DNA from: CAWDBV01 sp963800705
Lineage (GTDB): Bacteria > Actinomycetota > Thermoleophilia > Solirubrobacterales > 70-9
Assembly: GCA_963800705.1 (NCBI GenBank)
Contig: CAWDBV010000005.1
Coordinates: 124,001 to 188,000 of the forward strand
Reading direction: 5' to 3'
DNA length: 64,000 nt
The stretch's first letter is position 1. Every line of letters starts with the position of its first letter. The notes below the pieces were generated by a model. That model searched no databases, was not told where the DNA came from, and saw only the letters and a list, made by a program, of their open reading frames with translations. A program made the position numbers and the translations under genes. This document shows positions 9,350-17,650 of the stretch, one piece after another.

Positions 9350-10538
9350 GCAGCGCTTCGGCGAATACGGCGGCCGCTACGTGCCGGAGACTCTGATCGC
9401 CGCTCTCGACGAGCTCAGCGACGCGTGGGAGGAGGCCCGCGACGACGCCGGCTTCCGCGAGCAGCTCGACGGGCTGCTGCGAGACTTCGTCGGCCGCCCG
9501 ACTTCGCTGTACCTCGCCGAGCGGCTCTCGGAGCGCGTCGGCAGCCGGGTGTACCTGAAGAGGGAGGACCTCGCCCACACCGGGGCGCACAAGATCAACA
9601 ACGCCGTTGGCCAGGCGCTGCTCGCACGGCGGATGGGCAAGCGGCGCGTGATCGCCGAGACCGGTGCCGGCCAGCACGGCGTCGCCACCGCGACCGCCTG
9701 CGCCCTGCTGGGGCTCGAGTGCGAGGTCTACATGGGGAGCGAGGACATCCGCCGTCAGCGCCCCAATGTCGACCGGATGAAGCTGCTCGGCGCCGAGGTG
9801 CGGCCTGTCGAGGCCGGGGCGCGGACCTTGAAGGAGGCGGTCAGCGCCGCGATCCGCGACTGGGTCGCGAGCGTCGAGACGACCCACTACGTGATCGGCT
9901 CGGTCGTCGGCCCGGCGCCCTACCCGGTGCTGGTCCGCGACCTGCAGCGGGTGATCGGTGACGAGGCCCGGGCTCAGGCGCTCGAGGCCGAGGGCGAGCT
10001 GCCGGCGCGCGTGATCGCCTGCGTCGGCGGCGGCTCGAACGCGATCGGGACATTCACCGCCTTCCTCGAGGACGAGGTCGAGCTTGTCGGGGTCGAGGCG
10101 GCCGGGGAGGGGCTCGCCTCGCGCCACGGCGCCTCGCTGGTTGCGGGCCGCACCGGAGTCCTGCACGGCGCGATGTCCTCGATCCTCGCCGACGAGAACG
10201 GGCAGATCCTCGAGGCGCACTCGGTCTCGGCCGGGCTCGACTACCCGGGCGTCGGCCCCGAGCACGCTCAGCTCCGCGACGAGGGGCGCGCCCGCTACGA
10301 GGCAGTGAGCGACGTCGACGCGCTCAAGGCTTTCCGCGAGCTGGCCGAGCTCGAGGGGATCATTCCTGCGCTCGAACCCGCACACGCGATCGCCTGGCTG
10401 CTCGCCGACCACGACGCCGCCTCCTCCGCTTCGCGTCCGGGGGCGGCGGCGGGAGGCTACGACCTCGTCTGTTTGTCCGGGCGCGGCGACAAGGACCTCG
10501 ACGAGGCGGTCGAGGCGCTGGAGAAGCTCGGTGTCTGA
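9342..10538 (+). CDS. trpB: Tryptophan synthase beta chain
   Basis: A 398-residue PLP enzyme condensing indole with serine. The PLP lysine is Lys84 in HTGAHKINNA; ETGAGQHGVATAT and the phosphate-binding CVGGGSNAIG are intact. The start is TTG 9342, inside the trpF end; the protein begins with the family's usual FGEYGGRYVPETL. Near residues 365-372 is an Ala/Ser/Gly-rich insertion (SSASRPGAAAGG) in the C-terminal region. The stop overlaps trpA by eight bases, allowing coupled synthesis of the alpha2beta2 complex. Confidence 0.96.
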   Translation: MIEQRFGEYGGRYVPETLIAALDELSDAWEEARDDAGFREQLDGLLRDFVGRPTSLYLAERLSERVGSRVYLKREDLAHTGAHKINNAVGQALLARRMGKRRVIAETGAGQHGVATATACALLGLECEVYMGSEDIRRQRPNVDRMKLLGAEVRPVEAGARTLKEAVSAAIRDWVASVETTHYVIGSVVGPAPYPVLVRDLQRVIGDEARAQALEAEGELPARVIACVGGGSNAIGTFTAFLEDEVELVGVEAAGEGLASRHGASLVAGRTGVLHGAMSSILADENGQILEAHSVSAGLDYPGVGPEHAQLRDEGRARYEAVSDVDALKAFRELAELEGIIPALEPAHAIAWLLADHDAASSASRPGAAAGGYDLVCLSGRGDKDLDEAVEALEKLGV

Positions 10539-11349
10539 AGCCGTGCAACAGCAGGGCGCCGAGGCGATCAGCGCCGCCTTCAAGACCGCCTCCGACGAGA
10601 ACCGCGCCGCGCTGATGCCCTACCTGATGGGCGGTTTTCCCGACGCCGCGACCGCGACCGCGGTCGCGCGCGCCTATGCAGACGCCGGCGCTGACCTGAT
10701 CGAGCTCGGGGTGCCTTTCTCCGACCCGCTCGCCGACGGCCCGGTGATCCACGAAGCCGCGACGGCGGCGCTCGAGCGGGGCGCGACGCTCGACGAGGCG
10801 CTCGAGACCTGCGCCGCGGTCGCCGGCCAGCTTCCGGTCGTGGTGATGGTCTACGCGAACATGGTCCTCGCGCACGGGCCTGAGGCGTTCGCGGTCCGGC
10901 TCGCCGACTCGGGCGCCGCCGGCGCGATCGTGCCTGACCTGCCGCTCGAGGAGTCTGCCGAGATCGCGGCCGCGCTCGCAGACCACGGGCTCGCACTCGT
11001 GCCGCTGATCGCGCCGACGACCCCGCCCGAGCGCCGCAAAGCGATCACCGACGACGCCCAGGGGTTTGTCTACGTCGTCTCGACCACCGGCACGACCGGG
11101 GAGCGCGACGAGCTCCCGCCCGAGCTCCGCAAGCTGGTCGAGTCGGTCCGCGCCGCCTCCCCGGTCCCGACAGCGGTCGGTTTCGGGATTTCGACCCCCG
11201 AGCAGGCCGCCGAAGTGGGGGGGATCGCCGACGGGGTGATCATCGGCAGCCGCCTGGTGCGGATCGTCGCCGAGTCCGCCGATGCTGACGCGGCCGCCGA
11301 GGGTGTGGCGGCCTTTCTCGCCGAGACTCGTTCTGCTCTCAGCGGGTAG
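10531..11349 (+). CDS. trpA: Tryptophan synthase alpha chain
   Basis: A 272-residue TIM-barrel lyase cleaving indole-glycerol phosphate. Catalytic Glu58 and Asp69 lie in DLIELGVPFSDPLADGP. Other motifs: GAIVPDLPLEES, LVPLIAPTTPPER, FVYVVSTTGTTG, VGFGISTPEQA and GVIIGSRLV. GTG start within trpB. The TAG stop at 11347-11349 also forms the first half of a proposed -10 element for the next gene. Confidence 0.95.
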   Translation: MSEAVQQQGAEAISAAFKTASDENRAALMPYLMGGFPDAATATAVARAYADAGADLIELGVPFSDPLADGPVIHEAATAALERGATLDEALETCAAVAGQLPVVVMVYANMVLAHGPEAFAVRLADSGAAGAIVPDLPLEESAEIAAALADHGLALVPLIAPTTPPERRKAITDDAQGFVYVVSTTGTTGERDELPPELRKLVESVRAASPVPTAVGFGISTPEQAAEVGGIADGVIIGSRLVRIVAESADADAAAEGVAAFLAETRSALSG

Positions 11350-11352
11350 GTT
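11347..11352 (+). promoter_or_regulatory. Putative -10 element (TAGGTT) overlapping the trpA stop
   Basis: TAGGTT ends seven bases before ATG 11360; its TAG is also the trpA stop codon. Spacing fits a leaderless transcript for the small membrane protein. Confidence 0.45.
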
Positions 11353-11359
11353 TCCCGGC

Positions 11360-11524
11360 ATGCAGTTGCTTGCTTTCACGGTTGCCGCGACCTGCGCGAT
11401 GGTGTTCAGTTACACGATCCTCGGTTTCGGCGGCCCGATCTGCGCACTGATCTTTCTCGCGATCCTGTTCACGGGCGCGACGCTCCGAATCGCGCAGCCG
11501 CTGCTCGACCAGCTGAAGCCCTAG
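11360..11524 (+). CDS. Small two-helix membrane protein, unknown function
   Basis: A 54-residue protein, almost wholly hydrophobic, with two likely membrane segments (about 3-21 and 25-42) separated by GFGGP, then a short polar end (QPLLDQLKP). I chose ATG 11360 over the longer upstream reading, which lies inside trpA. I do not recognise a family. It is followed 23 bases later by a CBS-domain gene on the same strand. Confidence 0.6.
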   Translation: MQLLAFTVAATCAMVFSYTILGFGGPICALIFLAILFTGATLRIAQPLLDQLKP

Positions 11525-11547
11525 ACCCCCGACGGAAGGAACCTCCA

Positions 11548-11970
11548 ATGGCAGAAAACGTCAAGGACGTAATGACGGCAGATTGCGAGTGTTGCGGTGA
11601 GGACGACTCGATCCAGGATGTGGCCAAGAAGCTCGCCGAGCTCAACGTCGGCGCGATGCCGATCTGCGGCAACGACGACAAGCTCAAGGGGATGATCACC
11701 GACCGCGACATCGCGCTCAAGGTCGTCGCCGAGGGCCAGGATCCCTCTCAGGTGAAGGCGAGCGACCTCGCTCAAGGGCCGCCGGTGACCATCGACTCCG
11801 AGGCTGCGACCGACGAGGCGCTGAAGACGATGGCCGACAGCCAGATCCGCAGGCTGCCGGTGCTCGACGCGGACAAGCGGCTGGTCGGGATCGTCAGCCA
11901 GGCCGACGTGGCGCGCAAGGTCGACGAGACAAAGGTCGGCGGCATGGTCGAATCGATCTCGGCCGAGTAG
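11548..11970 (+). CDS. CBS-domain pair protein
   Basis: A 140-residue stand-alone pair of CBS domains (about 8-62 and 72-130), each with the D..I..V....DVARK-type pattern (GMITDRDIAL, GIVSQADVARK). Such proteins bind adenosine nucleotides and act as energy or redox sensors. CECC at residues 13-16 is an unusual cysteine cluster that could give redox or metal sensitivity. A purine-rich GGAAGGAA lies about 10 bases before ATG 11548. The partner protein is unknown. Confidence 0.88.
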   Translation: MAENVKDVMTADCECCGEDDSIQDVAKKLAELNVGAMPICGNDDKLKGMITDRDIALKVVAEGQDPSQVKASDLAQGPPVTIDSEAATDEALKTMADSQIRRLPVLDADKRLVGIVSQADVARKVDETKVGGMVESISAE

Positions 11971-11980
11971 CGCCCGCGAT

Positions 11981-13006
11981 TTGAAGATCGGCGTTCTCAC
12001 CGGCGGCGGCGACTGCCCCGGGCTGAACGCCGTCATCCGCGCGATCGTCCGCAAGGGCGTCGCCGAGTACGGGCACGAGTTCGTCGGCTACCGCGACGGC
12101 TGGCGCGGGCCGCTCGAGAACGACGCGCGGCCGCTCGGGGTTCCCGAGGTTCGCGGCATCCTGCCTAGGGGCGGCACGATCCTCGGCTCCTCGCGCACGA
12201 ACCCCCTGACTGAGGAGGCGGGTACCGCGCGGATCGTCGAGAACCTCGAGCGCGACGGCGTCGACGGTCTGATCGCGATCGGCGGCGAGGACACGCTCGG
12301 CGTGGCGACGAAGCTCTACTCGGAGGGCGTGAAGGTGGTCGGGGTGCCGAAGACGATCGACAACGACCTCGGCGCCACCGACTACACGTTCGGTTTCGAC
12401 ACCGCGGTCAACATCGCGATGGCCGCGATCGACCGCCTCCATACGACCGCCGAAAGCCACCGGCGGGCGCTGATCGTCGAGGTGATGGGCCGCAGCGCGG
12501 GTTGGATCGCGTTTCACGCCGGGCTCGCCGGCGGCGCCAACGTGATCCTGATCCCCGAGCTCGAGTTCGACATCGAACGCGTCTGCGACTACATCGAGCG
12601 TCGCTTCGAGAGCCAGTACTCGCCGATCATCGTCGTCGCCGAGGGGGCGAAGCCGAAGGGCGGCGCCTACTCCGAGCAGGACGCGCCCAAGGATGCGTTC
12701 GGCCACGTCCGGCTCGGTGGGATCGCGCAGTGGCTCGAGGAGCAGATCGAGGGGCGCACCGGGCACGAGGCGCGGGCGACCGTGCTCGGCCACGTTCAGC
12801 GCGGTGGAACCCCGACCGCGTTCGACCGCGTGCTCGCGACCCGCTTCGGGCTTCACGCGATCGACGCCGCCCACGAGGGCGAGTGGGGGAAGATGACCGC
12901 GCTGCGCTCGACCGACATCGTGCTGGTCGAGCTCAGCGAGGCGACGACGAAGTTGAAGCTGGTCCCCGAGTCGCTCTACCGCGAGGCCGAGGTGTTCTTT
13001 GGCTAG
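11981..13006 (+). CDS. pfp: 6-phosphofructokinase, probably pyrophosphate-dependent
   Basis: A 341-residue PFK-A family enzyme phosphorylating fructose 6-phosphate. It opens MKIGVLTGGGDCPGLNAVIR from a TTG start at 11981. Numbering matches the E. coli enzyme: residue 104 is Asp (GGEDT) and residue 124 is Lys (GVPKTIDND). In this family Gly104/Gly124 go with ATP use and Asp104/Lys124 with pyrophosphate use, so PPi is the predicted donor. Catalytic Asp127 is present. It overlaps the next gene by eight bases. Confidence 0.85.
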   Translation: MKIGVLTGGGDCPGLNAVIRAIVRKGVAEYGHEFVGYRDGWRGPLENDARPLGVPEVRGILPRGGTILGSSRTNPLTEEAGTARIVENLERDGVDGLIAIGGEDTLGVATKLYSEGVKVVGVPKTIDNDLGATDYTFGFDTAVNIAMAAIDRLHTTAESHRRALIVEVMGRSAGWIAFHAGLAGGANVILIPELEFDIERVCDYIERRFESQYSPIIVVAEGAKPKGGAYSEQDAPKDAFGHVRLGGIAQWLEEQIEGRTGHEARATVLGHVQRGGTPTAFDRVLATRFGLHAIDAAHEGEWGKMTALRSTDIVLVELSEATTKLKLVPESLYREAEVFFG

Positions 13007-13601
13007 GCGCTCCGCGACAGGGACCGCCGCCGCACTGCTGCTCGCGCTACTCGCCTTCGTCATGCCGGGGTGTGCGGCCACCGAGGAGGGACCGGGTGAC
13101 GGGCCGCTCGCGGTCTACCTGAGCGTGCCGCTGACCGGCAGCCAGGCCGACGCCGGCAAGGCGGTCGCGGCGGGCGCCCGCGAAGCGCTGGCGGCGGCGG
13201 GCGGCAAGGCCGGCGAGCGCGAGATCTCGCTGCAGGTGCTCGACGACACCGGCGGGCAGCAGCGCTGGACCCCGGTGGCCGTCGGCGAGAACGCGCGGCT
13301 CGCGGCCGAGGACGCCGACACGATCGCCTACATCGGCGAGCTCGAGCCCGAGGCGACGCGGACCTCGGCGCCGATCACCGACCGCGCCGAGATCGCGCAG
13401 CTCGTGCTCGGCACGGTTCCCGAAGGCCTCGACGAGGAAAACCTGGTCTCGATGCAACCCGGGCCGGACCCGAAGGAGCTCGGCTCGGCGGCGATAACGC
13501 TGGTGCTGCGGGCGATCGAGGCGGCGGGGGATGAGTCCGGCGACCGCGAGGTCGTGCTCCAGGAGCTCCGTGACGCGGCGGCGAGCTCGGTCGCGGTCTA
13601 G
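12999..13601 (+). CDS. Lipoprotein related to periplasmic branched-chain amino acid binding proteins (one lobe only)
   Basis: A 200-residue exported protein with a signal peptide ending in the lipobox MPGC, so probably a lipoprotein. The following VYLSVPLTGSQADAGKAVAAG and YIGELEPEATRTSAPI segments resemble the N-terminal lobe of Leu/Ile/Val-binding-type proteins. At 200 residues it is about half the usual length and lacks most of the second lobe. TTG 12999 overlaps the PFK end. Its stop shares a CTAG with the convergent esterase. Ligand unknown. Confidence 0.6.
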   Translation: MARRSATGTAAALLLALLAFVMPGCAATEEGPGDGPLAVYLSVPLTGSQADAGKAVAAGAREALAAAGGKAGEREISLQVLDDTGGQQRWTPVAVGENARLAAEDADTIAYIGELEPEATRTSAPITDRAEIAQLVLGTVPEGLDEENLVSMQPGPDPKELGSAAITLVLRAIEAAGDESGDREVVLQELRDAAASSVAV

Positions 13602-14257
13602 TCAGACCCGCCGCTGACGCGCTGTACCCATTCGGCGATCTTTGGAATCACGCGAGGGTCGATCGTGTGCGGCATGCGGCTCTCGTGGTAGGAGACCTCG
13701 AGCCCGGCCGCTGTGAGCTGCTCGCGCGCCGAGCGCGCGAAGTCGACCGGGATCACCGGGTCGAGCTCACCGTGGGCGATCAGCACCGGCATTCCCTTCC
13801 TCGATTCGAGGTCGGCGCTCCATCCCTCGACTTCGGGGATGAAGCCGCTCATCGCCAGGATCCCGCGCGGCCGCGGGCGGTCGGCGGCGAGCCCGAGCGC
13901 GTAGGACATCGCGGTCCCCTGGCTGAAGCCGCCGAGGATCGTGTCGCCGATCGCGATCCCGCGTTCGGCGAGCTCGCCGTCGACGAAGCCGGCCAGCGCC
14001 TCGTAGCCCTCCTTGAAGGTCGGCGGGTCCGGATAGCCGACCTGCGCGACGGCGTACCAGTGGCGCCCCCCGGGCGGCATGTCGGTGAACGGCCCACCCG
14101 GCGCGAGCCCGAGCAGGCGCTTCTCGGGATCGAACATGTCGATGAGCGGAAAGAGGTCGTGGTGGTCGGTGCCGCGGCCGTGCATCAGGATCAGCGCGCC
14201 CTCGGGCTCGCCGACCGGCTCCCTGACCTCGAACGGCAGCTCCGCCGCCGCGTTCAC
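13598..14257 (-). CDS. Phospholipase/carboxylesterase-family alpha/beta hydrolase
   Basis: A 219-residue serine hydrolase of the YpfH/acyl-protein-thioesterase group. Nucleophile Ser is in GGFSQGTAMS, the acid in HGELDPVIPV, and the histidine in RMPHTIDP; LILMHGRGTDHHDL forms the oxyanion region. No signal peptide, so cytoplasmic. GTG 14257 overlaps the stop of the upstream dioxygenase-like gene by four bases, giving a three-gene minus-strand operon with the epimerase. The substrate cannot be read from sequence. Confidence 0.85.
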   Translation of the reverse strand: MNAAAELPFEVREPVGEPEGALILMHGRGTDHHDLFPLIDMFDPEKRLLGLAPGGPFTDMPPGGRHWYAVAQVGYPDPPTFKEGYEALAGFVDGELAERGIAIGDTILGGFSQGTAMSYALGLAADRPRPRGILAMSGFIPEVEGWSADLESRKGMPVLIAHGELDPVIPVDFARSAREQLTAAGLEVSYHESRMPHTIDPRVIPKIAEWVQRVSGGSD

Positions 14258-15175
14258 TTCGGCCAGTTGTCGCGTGGGTTGGTGATCGGGGTGAGCAGCG
14301 GCTCGACCTTCTCGCGCAGGTGCTCGTAGTCGGGCGGCAGCGAAAGCCGCTCACCGAGCTTGTCCGCCGGCTCATCGACTGCGAAGCCGGGCCCGAGCGT
14401 CGCGATCTCGAACAGCACCCCGCTCGGCTCGCGGAAGTAGATCGAGCGGAAGTAGAAGCGGTCGATCACCGGGGTCGGGTTGGCGCCGGCCTCGGCGACA
14501 CGCTTTCGCCACTCCTCGTGCTCCTCGATCGTCGACGCCCAGGCGACGTGGTGGACGGTGCCGGCCGCCTGCACCCCTGGTTGGTCGGGCGGAGGGTCGA
14601 AGGCGTAGAGGCCGCCGCGCTCGCTGCCGCGGGCCTGCCAGCCGTCGCCAAGCGGCTCGAACGCGAGCGCGCCCTCGAACAGGCCGCGGCTCGCCTCGGG
14701 GTCGCTCGCGTAGGCGCGGACGCCGTGGAAGCCCTGCAGCGCGATGCTCTTCGGGGATCTCGGGGTGCTTTGCGACCAGAGGCCGGTCGGGGACGTCCTC
14801 GACCGCGAGCTCGTGGTCGAGACCCTCTGGATTTGCGAACCGGAGCCGGTCGCCATTGCGCTCGGTCTCGGTGCCCTTCGACCCGAGCCGCTCGGCCCAG
14901 AAATCGAGCGCTTCCCCCGAGCCGACCCGCCAGGTGATCAGGTGGACCATGCCGTCGCCGGCGCGCCCCCGCGGAGCGTCGGGGAACTCGAAGAAGGTTA
15001 TGTCTGAGCCGGCATCGCCCTCTTCGTCGGCGTAGAAGAGGTGGTAGATCGTCGGGCTGTCCTGGTTGACGGTCTTCTTCACCATCCGCAGCCCGAGCGT
15101 GTCGGCGTAGAAGTCGACGTTCTGCTGCGCGTCGGCGGTGATCGCGGTGATGTGGTGGATGCCCTCGAGCTTCAC
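14254..15175 (-). CDS. Ring-cleaving dioxygenase-like glyoxalase-fold protein (frameshifted as given)
   Basis: Two vicinal-oxygen-chelate modules that should form one protein of about 306 residues, like MhqA/MhqO-type ring-cleaving dioxygenases. The first half runs from GTG 15175 (GIHHITAITADAQQNVDFYA) to KHPEIPEEH; the second (ALQGFHGVRAYAS to NWPK) is in another frame. Dropping one base near 14743 joins them as EEHALQGFHG, with no residues lost. Metal-ligand residues (HHIT, HHVAW, FEIAT) are kept. Probably a sequencing error or a very recent mutation. Overlaps the epimerase stop by four bases. Confidence 0.8.
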
Positions 15176-16080
15176 TTCAGCGCCGCTTCCATCGCCGGCC
15201 CGATCTCGGAATGGCGAAAGCCGTAGCCGAGGTCGGTGGCGCGGCGCGGCATCACTCGTTGGCCGCCCTTGATCACCTCGGCCATCTCGCTGCCGCGCAT
15301 TAGGTTGAGCGCGAAACCCGGCACCGGGAGCACCGCGGGGCGGTTGACCGCCTCTCCGAGCGCCGAGGCGAGCTGCTTGTTCGTAACCGGGTTCGGCGCG
15401 GTCGCGTTGATCGTCCCGCTGACGCTCTCGTTGTCGAGCGCCCAGAGGATGATCCCGGCCTCGTCGTCGATCTCGATCCAGCTCATGTATTGGTCGCCGC
15501 CCGCGATCGGGCCGCCGAGCCCGAGCTTGAACGGGACGAGCAGCTGCTTGACGAGCCCGCCGTGGCGGCTGAGCACATGGCCTGTTCGGAAGATCACGGT
15601 CCGCATGCCCTGCTCGGAGGCCTCGCGCTCGGCGGCCTCCCAGGCCTGGGTGACCTCGGCGCCGAAGTCCTCTCCGGGCCCGGTCTCCTCGTCGACGAGC
15701 GCCTCGCCGCGGTCGCCGTAGTAGCCGATCGCCGACTGGCCGACGAAAGTCTTCGGGGTCGCCTCCGACGCCGCGATTCCGGCGAGCAGGTTGCGGGTCG
15801 ATACGACGCGACTGTCGAGGATGCGCTGCTTCGCGGCCGTCGTCCAGCGCTGGTTGATCTCCTCGCCGACGAGGTTGACGACCGCGTCGACCTCGTCGAG
15901 CGCGTCGGGGGGCGGCCGCTCGGCGGTGGCGTCCCAGGCGTACCAGCGCATCGCCGGGCTGCCCTGCTTCGCCTTGTCGGCGTCGCGGGTCAATCCGACC
16001 ACCTCGTCGCCGCGCGCCATCAGCGCGTCGCTTACCGCCGACCCGATCAGGCCGGTTGCTCCTGTTACGAGGACCCGCAT
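15172..16080 (-). CDS. TIGR01777-type NAD-dependent epimerase
   Basis: A 302-residue atypical short-chain dehydrogenase. The Rossmann motif VTGATGLIGSAV is at residues 5-16; other family marks are AVVNLVGEEI, FVGQSAIGYYGDRG and the C-terminal MPRRATDLGYGFRH. These proteins include plant SulA/cell-division-inhibitor relatives, but the reaction is generally unknown. ATG 16080 is preceded by a TAGGAT element. First gene of the minus-strand operon with the dioxygenase-like protein and esterase. Confidence 0.88.
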   Translation of the reverse strand: MRVLVTGATGLIGSAVSDALMARGDEVVGLTRDADKAKQGSPAMRWYAWDATAERPPPDALDEVDAVVNLVGEEINQRWTTAAKQRILDSRVVSTRNLLAGIAASEATPKTFVGQSAIGYYGDRGEALVDEETGPGEDFGAEVTQAWEAAEREASEQGMRTVIFRTGHVLSRHGGLVKQLLVPFKLGLGGPIAGGDQYMSWIEIDDEAGIILWALDNESVSGTINATAPNPVTNKQLASALGEAVNRPAVLPVPGFALNLMRGSEMAEVIKGGQRVMPRRATDLGYGFRHSEIGPAMEAALK

Positions 16081-16089
16081 GAGCGCGGA

Positions 16090-16095
16090 ATCCTA
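16090..16095 (-). promoter_or_regulatory. Putative -10 element (TAGGAT) for the epimerase operon
   Basis: On the minus strand TAGGAT ends nine bases before ATG 16080, without a Shine-Dalgarno sequence between. Fits a leaderless or near-leaderless start. Confidence 0.45.
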
Positions 16096-16124
16096 GTTAC
16101 CCCGCTGTGGCGCGATGAATCGCG

Positions 16125-17630
16125 CTAGTCGCCGGTGTTCGGAGCCGTCTCCGTCGCCGCCGCGGCTGCCACGGCGTCGCCGTCGACGGTGAAGAAGGTC
16201 CCGGTCTCCTCGGAAAAGCGCGCGATGCCGGCTGCCTTCGCCTCCTCGACGACCGCCTTCGCGACCGCGGGCGCGACCGCGCGGTCGAAGGCGCTCGGGA
16301 TGATGTAGTCGGGGGCGAGGTCCTCTTCGGAGACGACCTCGGCGATTCCGCGCGCCGCCGCCATCTTCATCTCCTCGGTGATCCGCGGGGCGCCCGCGTC
16401 GAGCGCGCCCCGGAAGACGCCGGGGAAGCAGAGCACGTTGTTGATCTGGTTCGGGTAATCGGAGCGCCCGGTGGCCATGATCCGCACGTAGGGCTCGGCG
16501 TCCTCGGGCATCACTTCAGGGGTCGGGTTCGCCATCGCGAACACGATCGCGTCGTCGTTCATCTTCTCCAGCGACTTCGCGTCGATCAGCCCCGGGCCCG
16601 ATAGCCCGACGAACAGGTCGCAGCCCTCGATCACCTCGTTCGGCCCGCCGCTGAGCTTCTCGGCGTTGGTGTTCTCCGCGTACCAGCGCTTGATCTCGGT
16701 CATCTCGCCCGACTTGTAGTCCTCTCGATCGGTCGAGACCGCGCCCTGGCGGTCGCAGCCGATGATCTCGGTGACTCCGGCGGCCTGCATCATCTTCGTG
16801 CACGCCATCCCGGCCGCCCCGAGGCCGAGGAACATCACCTTGAGGCTCTCGATCGGCTTGTTGACGATCTTGAGCGCATTGAAGAGCGCCGCCATGACGA
16901 CCACCGCGGTGCCGTGCTGGTCGTCGTGGAAGACGGGAATGTCGAGCTCCTCCTTGAGCCGCTCCTCGATCTCGAAGCAGCGCGGAGCCGAGATGTCCTC
17001 GAGGTTGATGCCGCCGAAGGTCGGGGCGATCAGCTTCACGGTCTGGATGATCTGCTCGGGATCGTGTGTGGAGAGCGCGATCGGGAACGCGTCCACCTCG
17101 GCGAACTCCTTGAACAGCATCGCCTTGCCCTCCATCACCGGCATCGCCGCCTCAGGCCCAATGTCGCCGAGGCCGAGCACGGCGGTGCCGTCGGTGACCA
17201 CGGCGACGGTGTTGCGCTTGATCGTCAGCTCGAACGCCCTGCTGCGGTCCTCGGCGATCGCGGTGCAAACGCGAGCAACGCCGGGCGTGTAGGCCATGCT
17301 GAGGTCGTCGCGCGTCTTCAGCGGGTACTTGTTGTGCTGCTCGATCTTCCCGCCCATATGCATCTCGAAGGTGCGGTCGTTGTAGCCGATCACCTTCGCG
17401 CCGCGGGTGGAGCCGATCGCGCGGAGGATCTGCTCCCAGTGCTCGGGGTCGCGGGCGTCGATCGTGAACTCGCGCACGCGCTTGTTCTCGCCGCCGACAC
17501 CGGGGACCATGTCGACGCTCTGCAGCGCGCCGCCGGCCTCGGCGATCGCCGCGGTCAGCTTGCCCAGGGGCTCCTGGCGCGCGTCGAGCTCGACCCGCAC
17601 CGTGACGCTGAACTGTGCGCTTACGGACAT
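16125..17630 (-). CDS. NAD(P)-dependent malic enzyme with N-terminal ACT domain
   Basis: A 501-residue oxidative decarboxylase turning malate into pyruvate and CO2. An ACT-like regulatory domain (about 1-85, with VRVELDARQEPLGKL and GGALQSVDM) precedes the catalytic part: YTPGVARVC, DGTAVLGLGDIG, FHDDQHGTAVVV with metal ligands, Rossmann GLGAAGMAC, and FAMANPTPEVMPE. The ACT domain suggests amino-acid or other small-molecule feedback. It is divergent from the MFS gene; the 20-base gap holds a TATGAT element. Confidence 0.93.
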   Translation of the reverse strand: MSVSAQFSVTVRVELDARQEPLGKLTAAIAEAGGALQSVDMVPGVGGENKRVREFTIDARDPEHWEQILRAIGSTRGAKVIGYNDRTFEMHMGGKIEQHNKYPLKTRDDLSMAYTPGVARVCTAIAEDRSRAFELTIKRNTVAVVTDGTAVLGLGDIGPEAAMPVMEGKAMLFKEFAEVDAFPIALSTHDPEQIIQTVKLIAPTFGGINLEDISAPRCFEIEERLKEELDIPVFHDDQHGTAVVVMAALFNALKIVNKPIESLKVMFLGLGAAGMACTKMMQAAGVTEIIGCDRQGAVSTDREDYKSGEMTEIKRWYAENTNAEKLSGGPNEVIEGCDLFVGLSGPGLIDAKSLEKMNDDAIVFAMANPTPEVMPEDAEPYVRIMATGRSDYPNQINNVLCFPGVFRGALDAGAPRITEEMKMAAARGIAEVVSEEDLAPDYIIPSAFDRAVAPAVAKAVVEEAKAAGIARFSEETGTFFTVDGDAVAAAAATETAPNTGD

Positions 17631-17639
17631 TGGCGCGGG

Positions 17640-17645
17640 ATCATA
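17640..17645 (-). promoter_or_regulatory. Putative -10 element (TATGAT) for the malic enzyme
   Basis: Minus-strand TATGAT ends nine bases before ATG 17630, in the 20-base gap to the divergent MFS start. Close to the TATAAT consensus. Confidence 0.5.
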
Positions 17646-17650
17646 GGGCG

